This document shows positions 48,499 through 58,116 of a stretch of 64,000 nucleotides of DNA, in pieces. Made by a program: the position numbers and the translations under genes. This DNA is from Bacteroidota bacterium. GTDB taxonomy: Bacteria > Bacteroidota > Bacteroidia > JABDFU01. The stretch spans positions 1 through 64,000 of the forward strand of contig JABDFG010000006.1 of NCBI GenBank assembly GCA_013286655.1, read 5' to 3'. The notes under the pieces were generated by a model. The model saw only the letters and a list, made by a program, of their open reading frames with translations, did not search any database and was not told the DNA's origin. The stretch's first letter is position 1. Each line of letters opens with the position of its first letter.

Positions 48499-50103
48499 AT
48501 GCAAAAGATATGGAAGCTTATCAAGCTGTTTTCGGCGCTCATTTTCATCTATTCTTATGGACATGCGCAGGAAAGCGACCAGACATTATTGATGCAGGTA
48601 GAGCACGATGATCAGTCTGCTGTAGATGCAATAGCAATGTATCCTTCTGAAACAAGGAAAGCCATTTTCGAAGTCGCCAAATATCCTGAATTAATAGTGC
48701 GTTTACAGGCAATGCAAATTCAGACAAAGGGGCAGTTTTCCGACATACTTAGCTCGCTTAGCAAAGAGGAGAAGGAAAAAATATGGAATCTTACCAGGTA
48801 TCCGTCCCTGATTTCGGAGATTACCAAAGGTCACAAAAAAACGGAAGCGGAAATCAAAACCATTTTGCTCAATTATCCAGAGGAAATCCATCAAACAGCA
48901 TTAGATGAAGGAATAAAAAATTACAGTTTATTACTTCAGATTTCCGGAAAAGACAGCACCAACCGAAAAAGTCTTGAACTATTGCTAAAAGACTATAATC
49001 CTGTTACAGCAAATGCTTATCGTGACATCATTAAAATGCCTGAAATTTTGAATACACTTTATGATAACATGCAACTTACGGTTGTAATAGGTGATTTGTA
49101 TAAAAAAAGTCCGGAATGGGTTTTAAACGAAACAGATTCCATTAATCAAGTGCTAACTGCTCAAAATACAAAGGAAATATCTGATTGGGAACAAAGTCTG
49201 AAGGATGATACACAGGCGCAGAAGCAGTTCACTCAGGCGGCAGAAGATTATGCTCAGGATAATGGTTATCAGGTTGCGGACTATTCCAGTCCGCTTACAT
49301 CAGATGTTACAGATTATACTACCTATCCGTATAACTGGTGGTTCGGCTATCCGTCTTGGGATCCTTATGCTTATTGGGATCCATATCCCCTCTGGTATGA
49401 TTGGGGATTTTATTATGGCGAAGGTAGAAAGCCTTATTTTTTCGGACTGCCTTCCAGTTATTTCATGGATTGGTATTTCTATTATCCTGAAAATTGGAGT
49501 CGTTACCCTGAACTTGCCAATCATTATTACAATTATTACAACAGGCATCCCAATTCATGTTTCAGCAACCCGATAAGCAGGAGTGTAAGTGTGTGGAAAA
49601 GCAGGAATTCAGATATTGTGAATACTGATTGGGATAAAGAGGATGCTGGCCGTACCAAACGCTTTAAAGAATTTGGAGAAATGGAAGTAAGCAGGACAAA
49701 ATACAATATTAAGAATTCAAAGCATCCATTGGAAAGGAATGAATATGTGCAGAAGTATCAGAGGAAATTTCCGGAAATCAAGGCTACAATTGTACCTGGC
49801 GAAAAGCCGCTACCGGAAACTCCAGCTCCATCTAAGAGACCCGTAGTAAAGATTCCTACGGGCAAACCGCAGACAAATAGGCCATCAGTTAAACCGGCGG
49901 TTTCCAATGTGCACATACGTAATAGTCAAAACAGGTCGGCTCAACAATACCATCAAAGTACCTGGCAGAATATACAACCTCAACGTTCATCGCCGGCACC
50001 TGTACGCTCGGCTCCCGCACATTCTGCGCCCATGCGTTCTGTGCCCATGCGCTCTGCACCTCTTCAATCTGGAGGCAGTGGTAGTGGTGCAAGAAGAAGA
50101 TAG
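48499..50103 (+). CDS. Exported Tyr/Trp/Pro-rich protein, family member A
   Basis: Signal peptide; IFEVAKYPELIVRLQ..LTRYPSLIS; YPYNWWFGYPSWDPYAYWDPYPLWYDWGFYYG; homologous to 56926..58092. Confidence 0.8.
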   Translation: MQKIWKLIKLFSALIFIYSYGHAQESDQTLLMQVEHDDQSAVDAIAMYPSETRKAIFEVAKYPELIVRLQAMQIQTKGQFSDILSSLSKEEKEKIWNLTRYPSLISEITKGHKKTEAEIKTILLNYPEEIHQTALDEGIKNYSLLLQISGKDSTNRKSLELLLKDYNPVTANAYRDIIKMPEILNTLYDNMQLTVVIGDLYKKSPEWVLNETDSINQVLTAQNTKEISDWEQSLKDDTQAQKQFTQAAEDYAQDNGYQVADYSSPLTSDVTDYTTYPYNWWFGYPSWDPYAYWDPYPLWYDWGFYYGEGRKPYFFGLPSSYFMDWYFYYPENWSRYPELANHYYNYYNRHPNSCFSNPISRSVSVWKSRNSDIVNTDWDKEDAGRTKRFKEFGEMEVSRTKYNIKNSKHPLERNEYVQKYQRKFPEIKATIVPGEKPLPETPAPSKRPVVKIPTGKPQTNRPSVKPAVSNVHIRNSQNRSAQQYHQSTWQNIQPQRSSPAPVRSAPAHSAPMRSVPMRSAPLQSGGSGSGARRR

Positions 50104-50204
50104 AAAGGGAATCGGTTCTTTCCCCCTTAGAATTCATTGTCTCTAGGTAGATGAAATAGAGTTGAGAAGCCTTCCTCTCGCCTTAGTAAAGGGAGCCTAA
50201 CGAA

Positions 50205-50804
50205 TTATGACTTCCATTTAATAGAGCAGCCGATAGCCTTTGTTGCAGGGAGTCTCACGGATTTCCCAGCCAATAAATCATTTACGGCATCTTCAACATA
50301 TTTTTCCTTTGCTGCTGATGGATCATTACTGTTATCGTCTATGGCGCCTATATATTTTACAAGATATTCGCTTCCGAATTTTTGTAAAACATATACATGT
50401 GGAGTATGGGCAGCTCCAAAGGAGCGCGCTATATCTTGTGTTTCATCAATAAGGTATGGGAAGGTGTAGTTTTTGTCCTTTGCCCTTTTTTGCATATTCG
50501 TATAACTGTCTTCGTCAACCTGTTTGGGGTCGTTCGGATTGATGGCTATTACAGGATAGCCCAGTGAAGCATACTTTGCATTTAAAGCAATAATTCTGTC
50601 CTCATAAGCTTTTGCGAACGGGCAATGATTACAGGTAAATGTTACAATAAAGCCCTTCGCATTTTTATAATCGGCCATGGATACCATTTTCCCATCAACA
50701 TTTTTGAGTTTAAAATCAATTGCCTTGTCTCCGACATTGTATCCCGTTTTGACGAATGATGCCATCAAAAGTATTGCTGCTGAAAGGATTGCTATTTTTT
50801 TCAT
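50205..50804 (-). CDS. AhpC/TSA-type redoxin (exported)
   Basis: FTCNHCPFAKAYEDRIIALNAKYASLGYPVIAINPNDP. Confidence 0.88.
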   Translation of the reverse strand: MKKIAILSAAILLMASFVKTGYNVGDKAIDFKLKNVDGKMVSMADYKNAKGFIVTFTCNHCPFAKAYEDRIIALNAKYASLGYPVIAINPNDPKQVDEDSYTNMQKRAKDKNYTFPYLIDETQDIARSFGAAHTPHVYVLQKFGSEYLVKYIGAIDDNSNDPSAAKEKYVEDAVNDLLAGKSVRLPATKAIGCSIKWKS

Positions 50805-51289
50805 GGTTTGTTAAGTTTGGCTTGTATTAGATTATTTAATTTATCTTCTGTAAAGTCCCCTTCTTGAAAGTATATTTTTTTTCCATTTCGGTAAATTCCC
50901 GTTGCAGGTATGGTGCCACTCCAGCCGCTATCTATTTTATTAATCCAACTATTCGGATTATTCTCATTTAGCAGAAGCACTTCGGGCTTCAGTGAGTTAT
51001 CTTCTGCAAATTTTTCAACCTTAGCTAATTCCTGCATCGAATTGAGGCTCACATAAATCATTTTTACTTTATTAGATGCATATCTTGTATAAACGGCCTT
51101 GAAGGAAGGTAGCTCCTTAACACAGGGGGCGCACCAGGTAGCCCAGAAGTTCACAACATACAGGGTGTCGTTGTTTTTAATGATTTCCTTTTGTAAATCA
51201 CTTATATTTACGGCGTTTACCCGATGCCAAAGAAATGAAGTTTGCATACAAATAAAAAATAGCAGACCGGTGTTTCTTATTATTTTCAT
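50801..51289 (-). CDS. TlpA-like thioredoxin
   Basis: VVNFWATWCAPCVKELPSFKAVY. Confidence 0.9.
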   Translation of the reverse strand: MKIIRNTGLLFFICMQTSFLWHRVNAVNISDLQKEIIKNNDTLYVVNFWATWCAPCVKELPSFKAVYTRYASNKVKMIYVSLNSMQELAKVEKFAEDNSLKPEVLLLNENNPNSWINKIDSGWSGTIPATGIYRNGKKIYFQEGDFTEDKLNNLIQAKLNKP

Positions 51290-51360
51290 TTTGAATTACT
51301 AAAGATAATATGTAAATTCAATTAAGTTAGACCGTTTTAGAAAAACAAACTTCGAATACC

Positions 51361-53406
51361 ATGAATAGAAAACTACGCTACAGTTATTTTGCAATATTGG
51401 CTTGTATATCCTATTCTGCCATTCAGGGGCAGATCTCCTCTCCAATAAATCCCACTCGCACAGTTGACTGGACGAATGTGGGTATACCCGGAGGAATACC
51501 CAACAGAACAGCTATTTTCAGGACAATCGATGCCTCCTTATATGGTAATGGAACTACGGATGTAACCAATGCTATACAGAACGCTCTTGACAGTTGCCCG
51601 GCGAACAAGGTTGTCTTTCTTGGCTCAGGCACTTTCAGGATCAATGGAAACCTGCAGGTACCCGGCAATGTAACTTTACGTGGAGCAGGACCTCAACAGA
51701 CTATTCTTAAGGGATATGGCAGAGAGTCAGCCATGATTAATTTTGGCTCAGGCCCTAACTACGTTCCTGCTGACAGTATTGCGATAACCGGTGGAACAAA
51801 CAAGGGTTCTCAAACGCTGACCTTAAGTAATAATAGGGGAGTGGCTGTCGGCTCTTATTTAGTGATCAATGAATTGAACGATACAAGTTTTGTTACCATT
51901 AATGGGTATTCAGGTGCCTGTACCTGGTGTGATGTTTATTATAACGGTTCAAGGGCTCTGGGTCAAATAGTGAAAGTTACCTCCGTTAATGGCAACTCTA
52001 TTGGTATTAGTCCAGCTTTGTACATTACTTATAAAAAAGCTCTATCGCCTTTGGCGACCCCATTAGCTACTGGAGCTGAATATGCAGGAGTAGAGGATTT
52101 GCAGCTATATGCGGTTGATAGTCTCGTTTATTCAACAAACGTAAAAATGTACGGTACTGCTTATTGCTGGATCAGGAATATTGAAAGTAATTACACTGCC
52201 GGTGATCATGTGGATATACAGCAGAGTTTCGGATGTGTTGTCAGAGATAGTTATTTTCACGATACCTTCTATCACATACCGGGTTCTGCTGATGGAGATG
52301 TAGATCTTCTTGCGAATACAAGTGCCTGCTTAGTAGAAAACAATCAATTCTGGAGACTTCATGCATCTGTCATGTTGGAGTGGGGGGCAGCCGGTAATGT
52401 GGTTGCCTATAATTATGCATTCGGTAATTTTGCCTCAAATGCAATTTGGGCTCTTTTCAGCTCCGTGGATATACATGGAGCACATCCCATGTTTAACCTG
52501 ATTGAGGGGAACCGGTTTAGCGGGTACAACGCGGATGCAATCTGGGGTTCATCAAGTGACCAAACCTTGTTTAGAAACTGGATTGATGGCACAACAAAAA
52601 TATGCAATCCTCTCTTTGGGCGTGGAACTGCCGATACAGCCAACAGCTGGTGGGTTTGTCAACAAGCGGAGGCGATACAGGATTTTTCGGAACAAAGCTC
52701 GGACAATTTTGTAGGTAATGCAGTCGGATCACCGGAACAGTTAAAAGTGACCAAATATAATCAAGGACCAGGTTATGTTCTGCCAATGGATACAATGGAT
52801 ATTGCTCCTGCATACATGTCTTATGATGCAGTAAGTTATGGTTTTGCATTCGGATATGACAATACAAGCACCCCTCTTTTTAATAATAAGTTTGCTTATC
52901 AGACAGCATTTCTCCACGGTAACTTTAACTATGCTGATAGTTTAGTTAGCTGGGATCCTGCTAACACTAACCATACTCTTCCCCCCTCTCTTTATCTGAA
53001 TGCCAAGCCGTCCTGGTACGGGAATATTCTCTGGCCAACAAATGGGCCGGATGTTGTAGGTAATGCAAATGAAAATCCCGCCCAGGTGTGTTTTAATAAA
53101 GGTCTTATGCCAACATGCCTGCAGACTATTTCAACTGGCCTTGACAACAGGTTGAAAACAGAACAGACAGTAAAGGTTTACCCAAATCCTGCGAAAAATA
53201 AAATATACTTTGATATATCATCAACCGGGATAAATAGTTCGAATGTGAGTATTTATACAATTGAAGGGAAATTAATATCCCTGCAAAACTTAAACATTCA
53301 AACGGATAAATCAATGGATATATCCCAGCTTGACCCAGGAATGTATTTTGTCAAAGTTGCAACCGCAAGCTTCAATTCAACCCAAAAAATAGTCGTTAGT
53401 CGCTAA
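51361..53406 (+). CDS. T9SS-secreted pectate-lyase-superfamily beta-helix protein
   Basis: DASLYGNGTTDVTNAIQNALDSCPANKVVFLGSGTFRI..GNVTLRGAGPQQTIL; C-terminal VYPNPAKNKIYFDIS..STQKIVVSR. Confidence 0.85.
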   Translation: MNRKLRYSYFAILACISYSAIQGQISSPINPTRTVDWTNVGIPGGIPNRTAIFRTIDASLYGNGTTDVTNAIQNALDSCPANKVVFLGSGTFRINGNLQVPGNVTLRGAGPQQTILKGYGRESAMINFGSGPNYVPADSIAITGGTNKGSQTLTLSNNRGVAVGSYLVINELNDTSFVTINGYSGACTWCDVYYNGSRALGQIVKVTSVNGNSIGISPALYITYKKALSPLATPLATGAEYAGVEDLQLYAVDSLVYSTNVKMYGTAYCWIRNIESNYTAGDHVDIQQSFGCVVRDSYFHDTFYHIPGSADGDVDLLANTSACLVENNQFWRLHASVMLEWGAAGNVVAYNYAFGNFASNAIWALFSSVDIHGAHPMFNLIEGNRFSGYNADAIWGSSSDQTLFRNWIDGTTKICNPLFGRGTADTANSWWVCQQAEAIQDFSEQSSDNFVGNAVGSPEQLKVTKYNQGPGYVLPMDTMDIAPAYMSYDAVSYGFAFGYDNTSTPLFNNKFAYQTAFLHGNFNYADSLVSWDPANTNHTLPPSLYLNAKPSWYGNILWPTNGPDVVGNANENPAQVCFNKGLMPTCLQTISTGLDNRLKTEQTVKVYPNPAKNKIYFDISSTGINSSNVSIYTIEGKLISLQNLNIQTDKSMDISQLDPGMYFVKVATASFNSTQKIVVSR

Positions 53407-53454
53407 CAGTAGGCTGTCCAGCCTCTGGGAGATACAAAGCTTCGCAAGCAATGC

Positions 53455-54048
53455 TTACATCGACTTCATGTTTTCTAACTTCTTTTGACAATCCATCGAA
53501 TGTTCGAGGTGCATCCTCAAAGTAGGAAGCGTTTTTACAGTAAAGTCTTTTATGTCACTATCCTTACAGTCAGTTAATGCCTTTTCAAATTTGTTGATCG
53601 CTTCTTTATGTCCTTTAATCATTTTATTGCAATATTCCTTGTCAAAATCATCTCCCGTCAGTTCACTTAGCTTTTTATATTCCTCCTGCTCCTTGTCAGT
53701 AAGGGAAGTCGGAATGACAATTGCTTTTTTCTCTGCAAGAGACTGTACTTCTTTTAAACAACTGGAATGATCCTTTTCCATCATTTTTCCGAGTTCTTTA
53801 ACATCCTGCATTTTGCCAGTATTTTCAGCCAACTGGCCCAATTGAATCTCTGTCAGATTAATTACAGCCACATCAGAAATAAATTTTGAATCCATTTCAT
53901 TTACCTTATCGTCGGATTTTGTCTCCGTATATCCGTTAGACGCTTCTTTTGAATCCTCCTGTTTTGCATTCGTGTAACTGCAGGAGGTTAAACCGCCTAT
54001 AATACCTGCACCAAGCAGGAAATGTTTTAAAGTTAATTTAGCGTTCAT
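53455..54048 (-). CDS. DUF4142 protein
   Basis: DSKFISDVAVINLTEIQLGQLAENTGKMQDVKELGKMMEKDHSSCLKEVQSLA. Confidence 0.88.
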   Translation of the reverse strand: MNAKLTLKHFLLGAGIIGGLTSCSYTNAKQEDSKEASNGYTETKSDDKVNEMDSKFISDVAVINLTEIQLGQLAENTGKMQDVKELGKMMEKDHSSCLKEVQSLAEKKAIVIPTSLTDKEQEEYKKLSELTGDDFDKEYCNKMIKGHKEAINKFEKALTDCKDSDIKDFTVKTLPTLRMHLEHSMDCQKKLENMKSM

Positions 54049-54104
54049 TTTTTTAGTTTTTAGTTTGAATTATTTATTTTAAATAGGGTAGCCGGTTTTT
54101 TTAC

Positions 54105-54281
54105 TTAGTTAGTTTTTTCAGGTACTTTTTCTCCTTTTTGTCTCGCTTCTGAAAGGCCAATTGCAATGGCCTGCTTTCGGCTTTTTACTTTTTGGCCAGT
54201 GCTGCTTTTAAGTATTCCTTTTTTTTTGCGGTGCATGGCACTTTCTACCATTTCCTGGCTCTTTTTTGAATATTTTTTCAT
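54105..54281 (-). CDS. DUF6496-like small basic protein (58 aa; missing from the ORF track)
   Basis: Hand translation: MKKYSKKSQEMVESAMHRKKKGILKSSTGQKVKSRKQAIAIGLSEARQKGEKVPEKTN*. Confidence 0.8.
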   Translation of the reverse strand: MKKYSKKSQEMVESAMHRKKKGILKSSTGQKVKSRKQAIAIGLSEARQKGEKVPEKTN

Positions 54282-54468
54282 CGGTTTATGGCTTTGAATT
54301 TAGGAGAAGAACTTTTCATGCTGTATTTTATTTTGAGAGACAAGTTTACAGGAATAAATTGCCTGTAGGTGTGAATATTCGACGATAACAGATTATTAAT
54401 AGCTCAAATTTATACCAGCCCGATTGGAAAATAGTTCACAATCCCTTCTTTCCTTTCTTCAGCGGCGA

Positions 54469-54718
54469 TTAAAAAGTTTGCGCAGCCCTGTCAATCTCTG
54501 CTATCGCATAACGAATGGGTTTGCCGGATTCTTGGCAAAGCACTTTGCCAAGACGTTCCCTTTCAGAGCTCAGTTCATCGGATATTTTTTTGAGTAAAAG
54601 GGTTTAGTACATCAAGGATAGCTGATGTTTCAAGGAAGGACCCTGCTACATAAATTCTGTAACTGTTTACGTTCCCGTTTGCAGAAGGCTTTTTGCGGGT
54701 TTGATTTTTAGCCGGCAT
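54469..54718 (-). pseudogene. Aldehyde dehydrogenase N-terminal remnant (truncated, internally deleted)
   Basis: Hand translation: NSYRIYVAGSFLETSAILDVLNPFTQK, then in another frame KISDELSSERERLGKVLCQESGKPIRYAIAEIDRAAQTF*. Confidence 0.75.
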
Positions 54719-54912
54719 ACTCCCTATTTATTGCATCTGCAGTTTTTTCATTTTGCTTTTAACACATGTTAGATTCCCGGCTAATCATTATTCTCGTTTA
54801 ACTAAACAAAATAGCTTTTGGCCGAATTTTAAGAAAATCGGTTCGAAAGCATATTTTCTTTGATGGCAAATTTGCAAGAAACAGGCCATGCAAATGGCTT
54901 AAAAAATACAGA

Positions 54913-54956
54913 GTATTCACGAACTCCTGTAAAATTTAAAAACAAATCGTGTTAAT
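54913..54956 (+). repeat. Diverged copy of the 66-bp repeat
   Basis: GTATTCACGAACTCCTGTAAAATTTAAAAACAAATCGTGTTAA resembles GTATTCATGAACTCCGATAAAACTAAACAGACGAGGTGAGTAA. Confidence 0.5.
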
Positions 54957-54971
54957 TTAAAATTTAAAGAC

Positions 54972-55430
54972 ATGTCACTATTAGTTAGAAACAGAGCTAT
55001 GCTTCCCTCACTGGCAAGCAGTTTTTTCACTGGCGGCAGCTTACTTCCCAGCGTATTTGATTTTGACAACGATTTATTGGACTTTGATGGCGGGTCTGTC
55101 TTGGTCCCCAATGCAAACATTGTCGAAAATGACTCTGATTTCGAAATAGAACTTGCTGCTCCGGGACTTGAGCGTAAAGATTTTAATGTGGAGGTGGACA
55201 ACGGTATTCTCAGTATTACTGCGGAAAAAAAAGAAGAAAAGGAGGAAAAGGAAGCTAATTATAAAAGGAGGGAATTTTCTTACAGATCCTTCCGGCGCTC
55301 CTTTACGTTGCCTGAAAATTCCTCCGTAGACAAAATTGATGCGAAGTACGAAAATGGAATTCTCCGTCTTAAACTTCCCAAAAAAGAGATTACGGTCTCA
55401 AAACCTGCCAAGCAAATTAAAGTTGCCTAA
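54972..55430 (+). CDS. Hsp20/alpha-crystallin family small heat-shock protein
   Basis: FEIELAAPGLERKDFNVEVDNGILSITAEKKEE..YRSFRRSFTLPENSSVDKIDAKYENGILRLKLPKKE. Confidence 0.95.
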   Translation: MSLLVRNRAMLPSLASSFFTGGSLLPSVFDFDNDLLDFDGGSVLVPNANIVENDSDFEIELAAPGLERKDFNVEVDNGILSITAEKKEEKEEKEANYKRREFSYRSFRRSFTLPENSSVDKIDAKYENGILRLKLPKKEITVSKPAKQIKVA

Positions 55431-55446
55431 TCAAGTTCAATAAATT

Positions 55447-55476
55447 AAAGTCCTGACCATAGGGGCCAGGACTTTT
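55447..55476 (+). terminator. Rho-independent terminator after hsp20
   Basis: AAAGTCCTGACCATAGGGGCCAGGACTTTT hairpin plus T-run. Confidence 0.8.
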
Positions 55477-55609
55477 ACAATGCGGATGTGGCGATGAGCT
55501 TTGCGATATGAGCCTCGTCATCATGGATGCAATTTTATATTCCGTAATCTGAAACACAGATGTCATCATGGATATTGTTGATATAAGTGAATCTAAAAAA
55601 TAGACACCA

Positions 55610-56278
55610 ATGAAACAAGACACACAAATTCAGAAAGACGTCATGGACGAACTTAAGTGGGAGCCATTACTAAACGCAACAGAAATCGGAGTAGCCGTAA
55701 AAGATGGAGCTGTAACGTTAACAGGAACAGTAGATAGTTACTCGAAAAGAGAAGAAGCCGAAAACGCCGTCAAACGCGTGGGTGGAGTGAAAGTGATTGC
55801 ACTCGACATTGAAGTGAAACTCGTAGGTTCAGGAATAAAAAATGATACGGAAATTGCCCGGATGATTGCAGATACTTTGAAGTGGAACAGTGATATCCAG
55901 GAAGATAAGGTTAAAATCAAAGTTGAGAACGGATGGGTCACTTTGGAAGGAGTGGTGTATTGGGAATATCAGAAGAATGTTGTTAAAGCTGCGATTAAAA
56001 GACTGACCGGAGTAAAAGGCATCCACAATTTCATAAAAGTTAAGGTGTCGCCTACAACAAAAAACATTAAACAAAAAATTGCTGAAGCATTCCATCGGAG
56101 TGCAACTATTGATTCAGAAAAAGTGGATATTCAGATTTTTGGGGACAAAGCCGTTATTTCAGGAACAGTACGCTCCTGGGCTGAGAAAGAGGATGCAGAA
56201 AATGCCACCAGGAAAGCTCCAGGTATCTCTGTTGTGGAAAATAAAATTATAATAGATGATGAGGTTCTTATTTATTAG
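55610..56278 (+). CDS. Triple BON-domain protein
   Basis: Three BON-like units: VKDGAVTLTGTVDSYSKREEAENAVKRV; VENGWVTLEGVVYWEYQKNVVKAAIKRL; FGDKAVISGTVRSWAEKEDAENATRKA. Confidence 0.92.
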   Translation: MKQDTQIQKDVMDELKWEPLLNATEIGVAVKDGAVTLTGTVDSYSKREEAENAVKRVGGVKVIALDIEVKLVGSGIKNDTEIARMIADTLKWNSDIQEDKVKIKVENGWVTLEGVVYWEYQKNVVKAAIKRLTGVKGIHNFIKVKVSPTTKNIKQKIAEAFHRSATIDSEKVDIQIFGDKAVISGTVRSWAEKEDAENATRKAPGISVVENKIIIDDEVLIY

Positions 56279-56469
56279 TAAGTAATGTGTCATTACAAAA
56301 ACCATTTTATTATGTGCGGGTACAATTTTGATTTGGATATTTTGAATGTTGTTCGCGATCGAAAAGCATCTCCTGAGAAGCGTACCGGTAAATCCCAAAT
56401 GCCTCAGCCATTAAAATACTTTAGAATAAACAAACTTAAATTAAGTTATGAACAACTAAAACAAAAAAC

Positions 56470-56919
56470 ATGTTATTAATCGCCTGTTCGCTCGCTCTGC
56501 TGGTAATGTATGCCGGTGTTAAACTGTTAGCCCTGACTCAAAAGGAAGCCTTGGGTAATCTTTACAAGTACTTTTCCTGGTTTACCATACTAATGGGTTT
56601 TCTGCTATTGATGTGCGTAAGTTGTTTTGCAGTTATTCGCTGTTTTCGTATTCATGAACAAATGATGAATGGAAAACAGCATTATGACGGATTTGGAAGA
56701 GATGGAAAAATGGGACCATTTATGATGTGGGATGGACATATTAATAATGGTGAAATGGACGGTTTCTGGCGTAGGCGGGAAGGCCATCAGGAAAGAATGG
56801 ATGGGGAATGCAGATACGATGGAGTATGTGATGGAAAGGATGGAGAATGCCAGATGAAAAAAGACGAGGCATTAAAAAAAGATTCCATAATCAAGGGAAA
56901 CAAACATATAAATAAATAG
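56470..56919 (+). CDS. Small membrane protein with Asp/Gly/Met/Cys-rich tail
   Basis: Two TMs then QMMNGKQHYDGFGRDGKMGPFMMWDGHINNGEMDGFWRRREGHQERMDGECRYDGVCDGKDGECQMKKD. Confidence 0.65.
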   Translation: MLLIACSLALLVMYAGVKLLALTQKEALGNLYKYFSWFTILMGFLLLMCVSCFAVIRCFRIHEQMMNGKQHYDGFGRDGKMGPFMMWDGHINNGEMDGFWRRREGHQERMDGECRYDGVCDGKDGECQMKKDEALKKDSIIKGNKHINK

Positions 56920-56925
56920 CGCAAA

Positions 56926-58092
56926 ATGAAAAAGATGTTATTTATTTTGGCATTAATCGCATCCTTGAATATCCATTCACAGGATGATTTTTCTTCACTT
57001 CAGCGGCTTATTGGAAACGATAGCTCATCCGTCCGCTTACTTTTTAGTTACCCAGAATCAATTCGAACTGTAATTTTTAATGTTGCGACCTACCCTCAGG
57101 GATTTACCAGACTGGAAGAAATACAAAAGGGAACAACAGCTTCCTTTAAAAAAGCAGTTTCGAAATACAATCAAAACAAACAAAAGCAGTTATGGGACGT
57201 CACCCGCTACCCTGACTTGATTCCCTTGCTGATAAGGAATAAGGATAAATCAGAATCTGAATTGGCTGAATTAATGAAAAACTATCCTCAAAAGACCAGG
57301 AATGCCGCTCTTTATTTTGTAAAGCACGATTATCCCATACTGATTGAAATAGAAAATATCCGCCAGGACTTCGAAACAAAATACAAGGTACTCGTTAAGG
57401 ATTTTCCGGGGAATGTTCAAAATTCCTTCGACAAGCTTCTTTATACCCCCGAACTGATCTCGATACTTTCGGGTGATATCAGGACAACTGTCGCTCTTGG
57501 CGATTTATACAAACAAAATCCAAATCTCCTGAAGCATATAGCTGATTCTGTAAATATGCAAATAACCAAGGAAAACAAAGAAGAATATGAACAGTGGAAA
57601 AGCGGTATAAGCAAAGATCCGAATGTTCAGAAGGATCTTAAACAAATATCTAAGGAATATACGGAGAATGGTGGAGATCAGGATGATGTTTATGATCAGG
57701 GCAATATGAATAATAATGGTAGTGGATATAATGAATCACAAGTAGACAATGCTCCTTATCCCTACTGGGCAGGGTATCCTTATTGGTACGATACACCCTA
57801 CTGGTACCCCTATCCCTGGTGGTACCACACAGGGTTCTACTGGAACCCTGTGGGAATAGCTTTCTATGGTTTGCCCAGTTATCATTTTGGCTGGTGGTAT
57901 TATAGTCACCCCAATTATTACCGGAGATATCCCAGCGCTACGGGATATTTTAATAATCATTATCAAAACTATCCTCGCTCTGTTGGAGGATTTACCAGAA
58001 GTATCAGAAGTTGGAATGGGGCGGAAGGTCATGGCGGTTTTGGCGGGCATGGGGGAGGTTTTGGTGGACGTGGCGGCGGTGGAAGACACTGA
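56926..58092 (+). CDS. Exported Tyr/Trp/Pro-rich protein, family member B
   Basis: VIFNVATYPQGFTRLEEIQ..VTRYPDLIPLL; YPYWAGYPYWYDTPYWYPYPWWYHTGFYW; Gly-rich tail; paralogue of 48499..50103. Confidence 0.8.
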   Translation: MKKMLFILALIASLNIHSQDDFSSLQRLIGNDSSSVRLLFSYPESIRTVIFNVATYPQGFTRLEEIQKGTTASFKKAVSKYNQNKQKQLWDVTRYPDLIPLLIRNKDKSESELAELMKNYPQKTRNAALYFVKHDYPILIEIENIRQDFETKYKVLVKDFPGNVQNSFDKLLYTPELISILSGDIRTTVALGDLYKQNPNLLKHIADSVNMQITKENKEEYEQWKSGISKDPNVQKDLKQISKEYTENGGDQDDVYDQGNMNNNGSGYNESQVDNAPYPYWAGYPYWYDTPYWYPYPWWYHTGFYWNPVGIAFYGLPSYHFGWWYYSHPNYYRRYPSATGYFNNHYQNYPRSVGGFTRSIRSWNGAEGHGGFGGHGGGFGGRGGGGRH

Positions 58093-58116
58093 AGGTTGAT
58101 ATTTTAGGGGTCGGTT

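Noticed and set aside
56285-56479. 64-aa ORF MCHYKNHFIMCGYNFDLD...
   Set aside because: No recognisable family, composition unremarkable, and overlapped by an antisense ORF; insufficient support for a CDS.
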